DNA of 64,000 bases, from contig JAPWGK010000027.1 in assembly GCA_029641185.1 (NCBI GenBank), forward strand, positions 248,001 to 312,000, given 5' to 3'. The notes under the pieces were generated by a model that was not told the origin of the DNA, did no database searches, and worked only from the letters and a program-made list of their open reading frames with translations. Position 1 is the first letter of the stretch. Each line of letters opens with the position of its first letter. This DNA is from Pseudofabraea citricarpa (Eukaryota > Ascomycota > Leotiomycetes > Helotiales > Dermateaceae). The translations under genes were made by a program, and so were the position numbers. Of the stretch, positions 51,450-62,891 are shown piece by piece.

Positions 51450-52292
51450 ATGACAATTTCGACCCAACCTCCAAAACGGAAGCAGGATTCCACAAAAACT
51501 ACCAGTCTCATCTCCAGCAAGAAAGCTCGCGTCAGGAAGACAGCAGAACACGAATCCAAAGAAAGTGCTTTACCATTCTTAAAGTCAGTACCCCAATCGC
51601 CATCTGCCAGCAAGCTCACCACTCACAAATGTACTGCAAGGTCAATGGGTACCAACATGGTTGAACTCTACGTTGGTCCTGAAAAGCAGCTATTCCGAAT
51701 CCACAAGGACGCTTTATGCCGTAAAGTCAAGTTCTTTGATAAGATCTTCAACGAGCCGTTGCGCGACGTCGCGAGAAACTCGGCCGAGTTCCCTGACGAT
51801 GACCCAGCAACATTCGATGTTCTTTTGGAATGGGTGCACACGGGAAAGCTTCGGAGGATCACATCGGAGGAGAAGGACACACAAAATTGGGATCCATACC
51901 TGTTATACTTTCTGTGCGAAAGACTTTGCTTCACTAAGCTCATGGATCAGACAATGGATATTATAAGAGCTGCCGATGCGGAGAGGGATTACCTTCCCGG
52001 TCCAGTTGCTGTCCATCTAGTGTACAGCAATACTACGTGTGCATGCTCTCTGAGAAGGTATGTCGCAAGCGCGTTTCAGTTTGGGATTATGGAAGATCAC
52101 TTCCCAGACAGACGGCTTCCAAAGTCAGCAGTGCAGAAAGCTTTCAGAGACCACGGAGAATTTGCCAGCGATTTTGTCAATTTGCTTAGGGCTGATGCCT
52201 ATTTACCGGACCCGAGGACTGCGTCAAACTGTGAATTTCACGTTCATGAAAGGGATGAACCTTGTCCCCAGGGAGAATCGGATATCTACTAG
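51450..52292 (+). CDS. BTB/POZ-domain protein, paralogue 3
   Basis: Exons 51450-51583 and 51641-52292 give 261 residues. A Lys-rich N-terminus (PPKRKQDS...SSKKARVRK) could be a nuclear signal. The BTB core reads MVELYVGPEKQLFRIHKDAL, CRKVKFFDKIFNE, FPDDDPATFDVLLEWVH. The 57-bp intron is a multiple of three without a stop, so the frame reads through it and adds 19 residues. A GTCAGT donor, its place just before SMGTNMVELYVG, and the same phase-2 position as in paralogues 1 and 2 argue that it is spliced. The C-terminal CEFHVHERDEPC parallels CDFHWHKTPC of paralogue 1. Confidence 0.87.
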   Translation: MTISTQPPKRKQDSTKTTSLISSKKARVRKTAEHESKESALPFLKSVPQSPSASKLTTHKCTARSMGTNMVELYVGPEKQLFRIHKDALCRKVKFFDKIFNEPLRDVARNSAEFPDDDPATFDVLLEWVHTGKLRRITSEEKDTQNWDPYLLYFLCERLCFTKLMDQTMDIIRAADAERDYLPGPVAVHLVYSNTTCACSLRRYVASAFQFGIMEDHFPDRRLPKSAVQKAFRDHGEFASDFVNLLRADAYLPDPRTASNCEFHVHERDEPCPQGESDIY

Positions 52293-54485
52293 TTTGATGC
52301 GGGTGAGGACAACAGATTGTGACTGGGAGCACAAGATCGGCCCTCGAACTAAGAAACCCGTTGAATACCTAAATACTCACACAACCCAAACGAGGCATTG
52401 TAGCACGAGCATTTGATAGTTTCGTGCCTAATTTCACACTGGCGAAGGAACGAGGAAAGCGAAGGACGAGAGCGAAAGACGAGGAAGGCGAAGCTAACAG
52501 ATATCCGACCAAAACTAACCAGGCCTGACTAAAACCATCACCAAGGTGTCAGACATGCTACCGGTCTTTTGACAGCTGCAAGCCGATTTGAAGCTATATT
52601 CTTTGTTTCGACGACTTACTTCGAGATCTGTTACACAGTATACAGTCATCGCCTATGCATCCAGCGTGTGCCATGTGTCACGGTCATCTTAATTGAGCTG
52701 CCTAGGATGGATGATTTATAGTTATCTCAGTTCTTTGGTGTTGTCATCAAAGCTCTTTTGACCTTGTTTCATCACTTGAACGGTTTCTATGAGCAGTGTC
52801 AATAAAAACCATAGTCAGGATCTCTCACATGCAGCTATTGAACATGCGCGGAGCACTCAAAAGCCGATTACAGGTAGCTAAGCCCGCGATCGTGGGTAAC
52901 CATGGGAAGTTTAAAAGGCTTCGCAAGATCAAAATGAATCGAAGGCTAAACCATTTTCAGTTCCCTTGCTGGACTGGACCGAGAGTGTATTTGCTGCAAC
53001 TCTTTTTACAGTAGAAAGTTGGGAAATTATTATTTCATCTCGCCAAACCAATGCTTTATACCGGCTGCATGATACAAGGAAGCAGATATTGGTTGAGATG
53101 CGCATCACAAGTTGGCAACAAAATAGCGCGATTAACTCAATTGTGGTTAATCAAAGTTCTGGCATTTACACAAGATTTCAGTGCCGTTGATTTAAACATT
53201 TGGTGAATGGCAGCTTCTTCTCCACTTTACAATGCTTGCGATCTTACTCAGTCTCACTTTTTTGCATCCAGCACCGATGCTTCTCAAGCGGAGGCCCCAC
53301 CGGCCAAGTATTTTCTCCTTCTTCTCAGTGCTCACACAGCGAGGACGTCCGATCGCCTCCGAGGCCAAAGCTTGCCTATTGCCCTATTTCGAAATGAAAC
53401 AAGCGTTCATATATTTGCCATTACGATCCTCGCACCCTGCTTTCAGAAGTTACGCGGCCTGTCCTGCAAAACTGAGCTCCCGCCTCAAATCTTTATCTGA
53501 CAACAGCTTCATGCAGGATGCAGCTTTCTGGAGACCCCAGCATTACTTAGCGAATATCTTCCCAACATGATCATATCTCAAGCTTTTATTGTCAACGGCA
53601 ATTATCCTAGGCGCTAACAGCACCAGGGAGTAGCTAGTCATGTTAGGTTTCAATGCCAATGATTTACGTCGGTATGACATGATGCCCAAACTACTGGAAT
53701 CATGGTTAGCTATAGTATGAGGCACATTCTCCAATCTCTTCATCTCAACTGGGCAGTATTTCGTCTTCCAAATCTCCCTTATTATTATAAGAGAGCATTT
53801 AGAGAGTGTCAGCACGTGCCAACTTTTTACGAGGTGTTCTAACATTGAATAGAACCAACGAGTCATGCTCTCCTCTCAGGGACTGGACCATCAGTATGAA
53901 CCACGAAGATATACTCATGGGAACCAATGATTTAGTCTGATCTTCTCGGTATGCTGTCATTCCAAACTAACCGACCAATGGTGGTCTGATTTTTGGAATG
54001 TTCATTGGCAGGCTTACGCTTCTGAACTCTCAGATGTGCGCTTGGACAGGGTATGCGTTGGATATTGGGTTCCCGAAACCACCCCCCACACAAGTTTTAT
54101 TTGAACTCCATTCATTAAGCATTTATTCACCTCGATCGAAGACTCTGTGTCGCATCGAGGCACACCAAGAGATTTTTAACTTTGAATCTTCTTATCGCGT
54201 GCCCGCTTACGCTTGTCAGGGCTTGTTACAATGTCGGTTAAAGCCTGTAGCAAAGTCTCTCTTTTCGGTCTCCATTTACTCCAGCAGGTCTAGGGTTTTA
54301 CCGCCCAAGTGAATGCAAGACATGTATAGCTACCAAGACTGGGCTTTGTGCCAACTCCCGGCAATCAGGAGCTGTGCGGGGAGACTAGGAATAGTCCGAC
54401 ATCAACGTTCGGCTCGATTGCTCCATTATATGAGGCTACGAAGACCCCATAATTCCGAAGGTTTACAACGTCAAGATCTCACGAA
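52293..54485. other. Long intergenic stretch; no supported gene
   Basis: 2.2 kb with several frames of 90-113 codons on both strands (for example 53207-53570 in three frames). They overlap one another and show no family resemblance. No transposon ends or RNA genes recognised. Confidence 0.45.
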
Positions 54486-55839
54486 ATGCTGCGATCAGTT
54501 TCGCTTACTGATACACGACTCTGTGGCCTCGCGGCAGGCTTTACCCTCGGCTTTGGAATATGGACAGCGACAGTTGCAGTCAAGCAAACACGAGTATGCA
54601 AACATCCACGGCGAAGCATTTTCATTTATATGGTATGGGGAGAGATTACAGTGAACTTTCTTATGGGAATTTTAGCATGGCTTGGGATTAATGGGGTTAT
54701 ACCAGAGAAGTAAGTCTGACTTGGTAAAAACCACCACAAACACGTGAATAGCATCATATGACCGAATCTGATACGTTTCTACTTAGTCTTACATTTTTCA
54801 TCCTGGTGACAACATTTTGGGTGTTCCAAGTTCAACTCTACTTTCAAATTATCATCAACAGGTGTGGGGTTGTTGCTGATAATAAAGATATGATCAAGAA
54901 GCTGAAGGTGGAGCCACACATACAATATGAGCACATAATACGGACACTAACATTATGCAAGGTCATAACAGCTGTACTGATTACTCTCATTAATATCTCT
55001 GGTATGTTCAGATCTAACAAGTGATATGACAATGCATACTAAGTAGTTCAAGTATATATCATATGGATACCAGCACAGGTCAAACCTCCACCAATACCCA
55101 TGTAAGGTATGCACCCCAAAGACCAATTTTTGCTCACTGACGTAGTTAGACTCGTTTCTGTAAACAAGTATTGGGACCGTACTTCTAAAGGGATATTGCT
55201 TATCATCGACGCTGGATTGAATGTTTATTTCCTACACACCGTACGACAAACACTTGTAAAAGACCACGGTCTCGTCAAATACAAGCCTCTGATACATTTC
55301 AATGCCTGGCTTATGCTGGTCTCGGTTTCAATGGATGTATGGGAATTTTCCACTTTATGATAATCTTGCAGCTAATTTAAGAAGGGTCTTTTGATCGGAG
55401 TTGAGACAATATCAATAAACACTGACTCAGTTGTGTTCGAGCAGTTCCACCCTCTCGTTTATGTACGCCAAACTCTCCTACTAACACGGGCTTATGTACA
55501 CGCTGACCTCACCTCGAGAATGTCAAACTTCACATTGAACTTTCCATGGCGGCGTTGATCACCAAGCTAGCAAAACGCAGTGCAGACGACCTCATCTACG
55601 AATTCTACAACAGTAACCATGGACAGCCGTTAAGCACGCAACCTGAGAGCGATTTGCCAACTATTCCGTCGTTGTCTTTGCCTTCCCCTACCATCCCTTT
55701 CGATTCTGCCGACAAATCTATACCAATGGCTCAAACCCTAGATATCAGCACTGCTGAGAAAGGCATTGCAACAGTGATGGTCAGGAGTAGATGCCAAGGC
55801 TCCAGTGATGAGGAAATTACACCTGTACCGCCCAGATAA
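54486..55839 (+). CDS. Multispan membrane protein of an uncharacterised fungal family
   Basis: Exons 54486-54709, 54787-55001, 55047-55101, 55150-55336, 55385-55462 and 55519-55839 give 359 residues. All five introns (45-77 bp) restore an open frame. Hydrophobic segments: ICGLAAGFTLGFGIW-like start, EITVNFLMGILAWLGI, LTFFILVTTFWVFQVQLYF, VITAVLITLINIS...IIWIP, GILLIIDAGLNVYFL, FNAWLMLVSVSMDGLLIGV and the QFHPLVY region, so about seven spans. The cytosolic tail is Pro/Ser-rich and polar. Landmarks NKYWDRTSKGILLIIDAGLN and HPLVYNVKLHIELSMAALI recur in a family of fungal integral membrane proteins with no known role, as I recall it. It does not resemble the rhodopsin-domain protein at 43.8 kb in motifs. 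Confidence 0.82.
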
Positions 55840-56763
55840 GGTAGAAGCAAATGAGAAAGAATTTGTCAAGTTAACCAATTGCAATACAACCTCGAGTTCA
55901 GGTATACAATTCTCTGAACATACACGAAGATGGTTAGATGCGCAAGCCGGCTGGCCGAACCCGACTCGCAACAAATCGGATGCTGTATACCAATAATATA
56001 CATTGGCCTGTCAGACGAGATTGAGAGGTTGTTCAGACGACTTGCGAGAATCTTTGGTCGGGTAATCCCTCGAATATGGAGGCATGAACAGAGAAAGCAG
56101 AATTGTTTATCCAACACAGCAATCATCACCAGTCCTGAAGATGGCGGACATGCTAAGAACCGAAATACCGGCGATCGGAAAGCTTGTAAAGCTTAATTGG
56201 AGGACAAGCTTTGGGTCCAAATGATGGATAGATTGGTTGCAGCGTTCAGGACGCATGGCTCATCTCTCAAGCTTTCGTATCCAATTTATTCGGAGGCTTG
56301 ATTCCAACGACTTCTTCAACATGAAACTAGAATCTATCCACTCATCACGTGGGGCGCGTAACATGACGAAGCTGCGATCCAATAGTGGCCCGTTCATGAT
56401 CTGGTGAGATCCGGAAATGGGGATCTCATTTACACGAGACATGGGTTCATCTCACCATCCCCTTGTCAGAAGCTTGAGTACAATGAATCATCACGCATGT
56501 AATTGTGCCTTGTGGGTCGTTGTGTTGTGAGAGTACGCAGCTCGTTTCAACGATATCCTATTCAGTATCTACAAGCATAGAAAAATTTCTCATATGCGGT
56601 TAGCCATGCTCTATCTGGGAACCATATCAGGGATAATCTGGGGATCACATAGTGTGTTTGTTTCGAATCAAATGAACCTGACATCGTCAGCCACAGTGGT
56701 TCTCTTCTCATTTCTCCACATGAGAGATTTATACATCAGGTAGTCTGATGCTTTCCCCAGTGA
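55840..56763. other. Intergenic; no supported gene
   Basis: 3' region of the membrane protein and distal promoter of the polygalacturonase. Frames under 90 codons only. Confidence 0.45.
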
Positions 56764-56771
56764 TATATATA
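56764..56771 (+). promoter_or_regulatory. Probable TATA box of the polygalacturonase gene
   Basis: TATATATA about 115 bases upstream of ATG 56881. Confidence 0.45.
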
Positions 56772-56880
56772 CAGCTTGTCCAGCTTCAACAAGATTTCTT
56801 CACAACCACCCATCACTCTTTTTTGGGTATACTTCACTTTCACTCATTCACATATCAAAGTTTGTTTTCCTCTTCTTAAA

Positions 56881-58473
56881 ATGCGTTCTTTCTACCTTCT
56901 AGCTACTATCTTACCATTGGCTCTCGCCGACAATTTCGCCGATAGTTGCGATTCAGACTCGGATGCTGCTCCCAGCTCTAGCAGCTTTGCAAGCGTTCTT
57001 CCATCAGATGTCCTCCAAGTAGTCAGTGCAAGTGCAAGTGCTGCTCCAAGCACCACGTTCGCCACGGTTAAGGTTACATCAAAATCAACTAAGAAATCAA
57101 CCAAGACAACCGCAAAGGCATCTTCTTCAGCTGCCGCATCAACGGGATCCTTCTCCTCTGCCATTCTCTCTTCCGAGACCGCTATAGCATCTTCTCAAGG
57201 TCCAGCAACCACAGCTCAGTCTGTTGCTGCCAGCGCAGGCTCGACAGTAGCTGCAACAGGGAGTGCATGTACTGTTACTGCAGCCGCAGGCATTTCATCA
57301 GCTGTAGCATCATGCACCAATATTGTTTTACAAGATATCGCCATGCCAGCGAGCCAGAGTCTTGATCTGAACGACCTCCAAGATGGCACAACGGTCACTT
57401 TTGCCGGCAAGACCGTAAGTACTCTGCTTTCAATTCCTCTTGCTTGAAAGCTGATTGGAAATTTGGAACAGACTTTTGCAACTACTGCTGATTCTGACTT
57501 CAATCCCATTGAAATTGCTGGCACAAACATCCTTATAACTGGTGCTGCGGGTCACGTTATTGATGGAAATGGTCAAGCATACTGGGATGGTGAAGGTTCG
57601 AATGGAGGAACAGACAAGTGAGAATTTACCATCCACTACATGCATATTTCACTAACGCAAGACAGACCCGATCACTTCATCGTGCTTGACAAAATGGTCA
57701 ACTCTGTTATCTCTAACCTCAACATCCAGAATTGGCCTACTCACTGCTTTGATGTTACCGGGTGCAGCGACACCACTATCACAGGGATCACGCTCGACAA
57801 CAGTGCTGGTGATGCACCAAACTCCGCATCTGGCTCTAAAGCAGCAGCCCACAACTCAGATGGATTCGATCTCTCATCCTGCACTAACGTCGTCCTCTCG
57901 AACTCCGTCGTCAAGAACCAAGATGATTGCGTGGCAGTTACGAGCGGTACGAACATTACAGTCACGGGCATGACATGCTCAGGAGGTCATGGACTGAGCA
58001 TTGGATCCGTTGGCGGAAAGAGCAACAATGTCGTTTCAGGCATTACATTTTCAGATTCCAGTGTTTCGGACAGCGAAAACGGGTGCCGAATCAAGAGTAA
58101 CTCTGGCACTACTGGCACAGTAAGTTCTTCTCTCTCCCCTCGACCCACGAATATGATGTTCAGATACTGACGAGCCGCAAAGATCGAGAACATCACCTAC
58201 AAAAACATCGCTCTGTCAGGCATCTCCGATTACGGAATCGACGTGCAACAAGACTATCTCAACGGCGGTCCAACCGGCTCGCCTACAAACGGCGTGACCA
58301 TCTCTGGCGTGACCTTCTCCAACGTCACGGGAACCGCCACGTCGGATGCCTACAACTACTACATCCTCTGCGGCAGTGACAGCTGCTCGGATTTCACCTT
58401 CACCGATGTCGCCATCTCCGGTGGTGGCGAGACTAGTTCTTGTAACTTCCCAGCCTCGGGATGTCCTGCCTGA
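56881..58473 (+). CDS. Secreted endopolygalacturonase (GH28) with long low-complexity N-terminal region
   Basis: Exons 56881-57414, 57472-57617, 57666-58119 and 58183-58473 give 474 residues. A signal peptide ([16 protein letters not shown]) is followed by a Ser/Ala/Thr-rich stretch to about residue 130 that includes a Lys-rich island ([12 protein letters not shown]). The beta-helix catalytic domain has all four GH28 motifs: HNSDGFD (Asp292), QDDC (Asp313, Asp314), GGHG (His335) and RIK (368-370). The enzyme cuts homogalacturonan in pectin. Most fungal endo-PGs are about 360-380 residues, so the extra 100 residues lie in the N-terminal region. A frame extends back to 56776, but only a TTG is there, so the ATG at 56881 is used. 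Motifs favour the endo type over exo types. Confidence 0.95.
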
Positions 58474-59370
58474 TTTTTTGGGGGGGACGAACGTGTGTGG
58501 AGGCATGGCCTTTTCGATTCTTTTTCTGTATATATTATTTTTTCCCATTCTTCTTCGGATCTCTCCTCTGGAATGAGCTGGTTGGGAAGCTGTTGGGAGA
58601 TCGCTTTCCTGTTGATCGGCTGGTTTGGAAGCTGCGTCTTGACTCGCTATGGATTATATTTTCATCCTCAAAGAGAGAGATTGTTGTGCATCAATTACTT
58701 TTTCTACCTTGTCAATATGGACAGTGCATAAATATATCCTTCTGTTAGTCGTGTGCTCCTCTTTTTTCTCGTTGTGTTGGGTACGTACCTCGCTTCGTGA
58801 GTGTAAGTACAGCTAAGTAATTGGTACGTGCAAAATTCTTCTACATTATTCCCGCATGTATTTCTGTTGTTACACAAAAGCCAAAGTTGCCATTGAAATT
58901 ATAATCTCTTTTCCTTCGTGTCTGAAGCTGACTTTCCATCCCAAAAGTCCTCTACCGTGGTTGAACCATTCGTTTCAGTCATGACGTCGCTCCTGCCATC
59001 ATTATCGATGCTGCTTGATGACAGCGTTCAGTGTAGTACTTACTAGAAGCCAAAGTGCTGTTGCCGAAAGAAGGAGTCTGACAGCTGGCCTTTTGTCCTC
59101 GCTGTTCAATGTTCCTCCAACCAACAACATCTGCATTCATTCATATCAAAATACCAATCATCCAAGTACTTTCACATCAGCAACTACATCAGTATTCAAG
59201 CAGCGTCTAATTCTTCACCATTACACAGAATAGCACCATCAGTCGTTCTTGAGAGGTCACCTTCGGAAACTCCAAGACCGTCAAGACAACTTCTCCAGAG
59301 AAAAGGACCTCAACCACAACCTAAGCACCAAGAAACCTTCATCAGTTCAGAGCGAAAGCTATCGGGCAAG
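58474..59370. other. Intergenic; no supported gene
   Basis: Polygalacturonase 3' region and promoter/leader of the F-box-like gene; T-rich, no credible frame. Confidence 0.45.
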
Positions 59371-59994
59371 ATGGCACACATGCAGAACATGCAGACCTAT
59401 GAGCTCCAAGCACCAAAGCAATCACTTTTTCGCCTTCCTAGGGAAGTTCGACACTTGATCTTCGATAATATGGTTCGAGAAGGAGCAATTAATATTTTTC
59501 ATGTCAACAACCTGCGCGACAACAACTTCATCTCGCTCTTGGAGACGGGCCACCTGATGCGTGTAGAGATTAACGACTGGTGGAATAGGAGGTCTGGTTT
59601 GGTTCCGAGCCTCGCGTTCGGCATATACAAACCAGCTACGACAACGTTTCATGTCCACCTCGACGAGAGCACACTTCAGCGCCAGGCGAGTTTGGATCTT
59701 TACCGAAGAGTCTGCAGAGAACGGGGGCTTAGAGACTTTGCCCAGCAGTTCGAATTTCACTTTCACACTAATCCCGAGCTCGTTACATCATCACCAGTTG
59801 GCGGTGATTCTTATTTTGAAGTTCTGACGAGATTTCGTGATTTGAAGACGGTCAAAGTCAGGATTCACCAGGCAAATCGAAAGGTACTAGTAATAAGGCC
59901 CGCATCATCAGACCTCCTCAACCGGATTTCTTTCAATTGGGTTGAGCATGTTCATTCTTGGCTTCTGCGGGAACATCAATTTCCCCCCCGCTAG
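59371..59994 (+). CDS. Small F-box-like protein
   Basis: An intronless frame of 207 residues from ATG 59371. SLFRLPREVRHLIFDNMV near residues 19-36 matches the first helix pattern of fungal F-box/2EXR-type proteins (LP.E.R..I), which place a similar opening before a variable body. The remainder is rich in His and Arg with alternating strands and helices (VHLDESTLQRQASLDLYRRV, VLTRFRDLKTVKVRIHQ). No signal peptide or membrane segment. Role unknown; such genes are numerous and fast-evolving in filamentous fungi. Coding status is fairly sure; the domain is tentative. Confidence 0.65.
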   Translation: MAHMQNMQTYELQAPKQSLFRLPREVRHLIFDNMVREGAINIFHVNNLRDNNFISLLETGHLMRVEINDWWNRRSGLVPSLAFGIYKPATTTFHVHLDESTLQRQASLDLYRRVCRERGLRDFAQQFEFHFHTNPELVTSSPVGGDSYFEVLTRFRDLKTVKVRIHQANRKVLVIRPASSDLLNRISFNWVEHVHSWLLREHQFPPR

Positions 59995-60797
59995 GTCTAT
60001 ATTTCAACCACCGAGGAGTCTTGTCTGCATCCGACCGAGTGCCAAATATGTCTTTTGGTTTTCTTCTTCGAAGACAAGTCTTTAACGCGGGATAGATTCC
60101 ATGTCTGCTAGCGAGAAAGACAATGGAAGATGCTATGGTACCTCGAGCGGCCGATTGGATGGCTTTGTTCGCTACCCGTTCCACTGGATCATGGGAGATG
60201 GTGTTGTACTTGCGTCACTTTACTCTTGAAAGCGTGTCGTTTATTTTAGTTTACCTCCATAATGCATCGAGTTTGTTTCTTCACTATGAATTCATGTGAT
60301 TTCTTGATCCTGACCCAAGAACCTCTGTATCTATGTGGGTTCGAAGACTGGAAAGTGAAGCTAGAGTCATGAATCTAGGAAGCGTTTGGCTTGCTTTACT
60401 CAATAAGCAAAAAAGTTTCAGCTCCTGAAGTAATGGGTGACTTGCCTTCTTGGTGGCCAGCGGCTGAATTTCTAGAAAATCAGAAATACAACCACTCAAG
60501 GCTGGCTGCACACGTGTCAGAAGGCCTATAAAACCTACAGATTACTATACTGACCATGAACGCAACAGTCTTTTCCCTTCGAGGCTAGCACATACGCCTC
60601 TAAGTATTTTTACAGCAGTGCTTTCTCCAAATTACACGCCATCTTCCAATCAATTGTGTTATATCTAAACTTCAGCATACAATTCTCCAATCTCTCGAGT
60701 GTCTCCTTCATAATTTGAACAGATTTTTTAACCAGGTAATTCTCCGTCGAGACATAGAAACCCATCTCGCCATTCACCTGACCCGTCCCCGATCCCA
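59995..60797. other. Intergenic; no supported gene
   Basis: No credible frame. Near 60407 there is AGCAAAAAAGTTTCAGCTC, resembling the start of dispersed repeat module B, but no further similarity follows. Confidence 0.4.
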
Positions 60798-60803
60798 TAT
60801 AAA
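60798..60803 (+). promoter_or_regulatory. TATA box-like element before a possible small gene
   Basis: TATAAA 115 bases upstream of ATG 60913, followed by a C/T-rich leader of the kind seen before expressed fungal genes. Confidence 0.4.
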
Positions 60804-60912
60804 CCCCTTCTTCCCCCCTCAATCCTCTCTCAATTCCTAATCTCTCACTTTAACGTTCCTCGTCTCGCTTAAACTCCCAATCACTCAATCCCGCTTGCAC
60901 CGCCTCGAAAAA

Positions 60913-61435
60913 ATGAAGTTTTTCCACCCGACCATCACCATGTTCAACCAGGAGGATCATGATGGGGTAACCGAGCAGCCACGCGATCCCGGTAAGCTTT
61001 AGCGAACAATTTTTTTGATGTTCCTGTCTCGCTTGTTTTTGAGGCTCCATTTATACGGTCAGGAGAATTGACATAACACAGGCTATGGGAAATAATTACG
61101 GTCGGAAATTGTTGTTGTGGGTTTGGGTCGTGGTGGGGGGGATTTTTGGTTGTTGGTGGTTTTGGCATGAAGATTATGAGGCCGCCACGATAGGGCGCCG
61201 CGAAAGTAGTTTTAGCGGCGGGATGGGCCGTCATAAGCGAATCACTGCTAGCCGTATCGAGGCAGGCCCACAGGCACACTTGCCAAGAGCTTGTGGCATC
61301 AAGTGCTTAGTATCTGTTGGTATCATTTCGAACAATCTAAGTTATGTTTATGGTTTGCGTGTATATGTCTTCGTGAATCTAAAGTTCTCCTATTTCTATT
61401 ATGATTTAGCTTGTTACTGTTTACATTCTATCTAA
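60913..61435 (+). CDS. Possible small gene: short spliced frame and/or small membrane protein
   Basis: ATG 60913 opens a frame of 26 codons to a good donor (GTAAGC at 60992). Joining to an acceptor at 61081 ends soon after (29 residues). An ATG just after that acceptor (61085) starts a 116-codon frame with one strong membrane span (LLLWVWVVVGGIFGCWWFW). The first frame could therefore be an upstream ORF in a leader with an intron, and the second the real product. No family resemblance. The TATA-like element and C/T-rich leader are the main support. Confidence 0.3.
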
Positions 61436-61728
61436 GAACCTACGGTAATTCAGACACTTAAAATATCTTGCTTGTCGCTGGCGTCGAGTTGACGATGTAA
61501 GTTAAACTATACCCTCGTAAACTGATTCATATTTTCTTTTAGATTTGCTGCATCAGCAATTGCTGATAGACCTGCTTTCATGTCCCAAGCTGTCTTCAAG
61601 GTCCACGGCCAAATATCTCTTCGGACGATGGTTAATCCGGACCGGTTATCATCGACCCCTCCTTGTACCCACTTCTTCCCCCCAACGAAGACATAATCGT
61701 GTTTTAGAGAAAGTTGACTCGTGTTAAA

Positions 61729-62891
61729 ATGGCACCAATCTACGCCCCCTTCGCTGTAAACCACTCTGGTCACTTGCAGGTCTCTCCGGTACACTCACTC
61801 TACTTTGAAGAATGCGGCCTTCCAACAGGCGTTCCGATTGTCTATCTGCATGGTGGACCTGGAGGGGGAATAGATGACAGTGATAGGTGAGTGCTTTCAA
61901 GTAGCCTATAGTGGAGGTACATTTGAATCAATGCGACAACAACCCGGAGGCTTGAGCAATTCTTTGCTAATATGAGAATCCAGACAATATTTCGATCCGG
62001 CTCACTATCGCGTTCTCCTCTTTGACCAACGCGGCTCTGGCAAATCTACCCCTCATGCATCACTCGAAGACAACACGACCTGGGATCTTGTAGCCGACAT
62101 CGAAGCGCTTAGACAACATCTGAAGATCGAGAAGTGGATCGTGTTTGGAGGATCTTGGGGCTCAACACTTGCCCTGGCATATTCACAGAAGCACCCCGAA
62201 AGATGTCTCGGGTTGATTTTGAGAGGAATCTTTACACTACGGAGAGAAGAGTTAGAGTGGTTTTATCAGAAGGGTGCTGATATGTTGTTCCCGGATTTCT
62301 TCGATGCGTATAAGGCGGCCATTCCTGAAGAAGAGAGGGGTGATATGATGAAGGCTTATTACAAGAGACTCACTGGTGACAATGAGGAGGAGAAGCTGAA
62401 GTGGTATGCGCATGTGGTTTCCGTTAAGAGAATAATGCTGACTATCTACCAGTGCTGGAGCATGGAGTACCTGGGAGACTGCAACCAGCAAATTGATTGT
62501 TGATCCAGAGTACATCAAGAAAGTGGAGGATCCAAAATGGTTAGTTTGACAATGACCACGAGATTACTAGGGTTAATTATTTTGACACAGGGCGCTTGCT
62601 TTTGCACGTATCGAGAGTCACTTCTTTGTCAATGGAGGCTGGATGGAAGATGGCCAGTTGCTCAAGGACGCCCACAAGATCAAGCATCTGCCAATTGTCA
62701 TAGTTCAAGGTAGATATGACATCGTGTGCCCAGCAAAGACCAGTTGGGAATTATACCAAGCTCTCGGAGGAAAGGATAATTCAAATGTGGAGTATCAGAT
62801 CATTGGCAATAGTGGCCACAGTGCTCATGAGAAGACGATCGAGGAAGCTTTGGTCGATGCTGCCAACAAGTTCAAGTCTATTAAGTCATAA
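61729..62891 (+). CDS. Proline iminopeptidase (alpha/beta hydrolase, S33)
   Basis: Exons 61729-61886, 61984-62403, 62453-62539 and 62591-62891 give 321 residues. The enzyme removes N-terminal proline from peptides in the cytosol. The oxyanion motif HGGPGGG is at 41-47, the nucleophile Ser110 in GGSWGS, Asp265 in GRYDIVCP and His298 in GHSAHE. DQRGSGKSTPH and the cap landmark AWSTWETATSKL are also family features. The third exon needs the 49-bp intron (62404-62452) to be removed; reading through gives a false stop at about 62503. Length matches bacterial-type iminopeptidases (310-330). No signal peptide. Confidence 0.95.

Noticed and set aside
53207..53570. Frame with a hydrophobic start that might be a secreted peptide
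   Set aside because: Three overlapping frames of similar length, no supporting splice sites or promoter, and no resemblance to known proteins.
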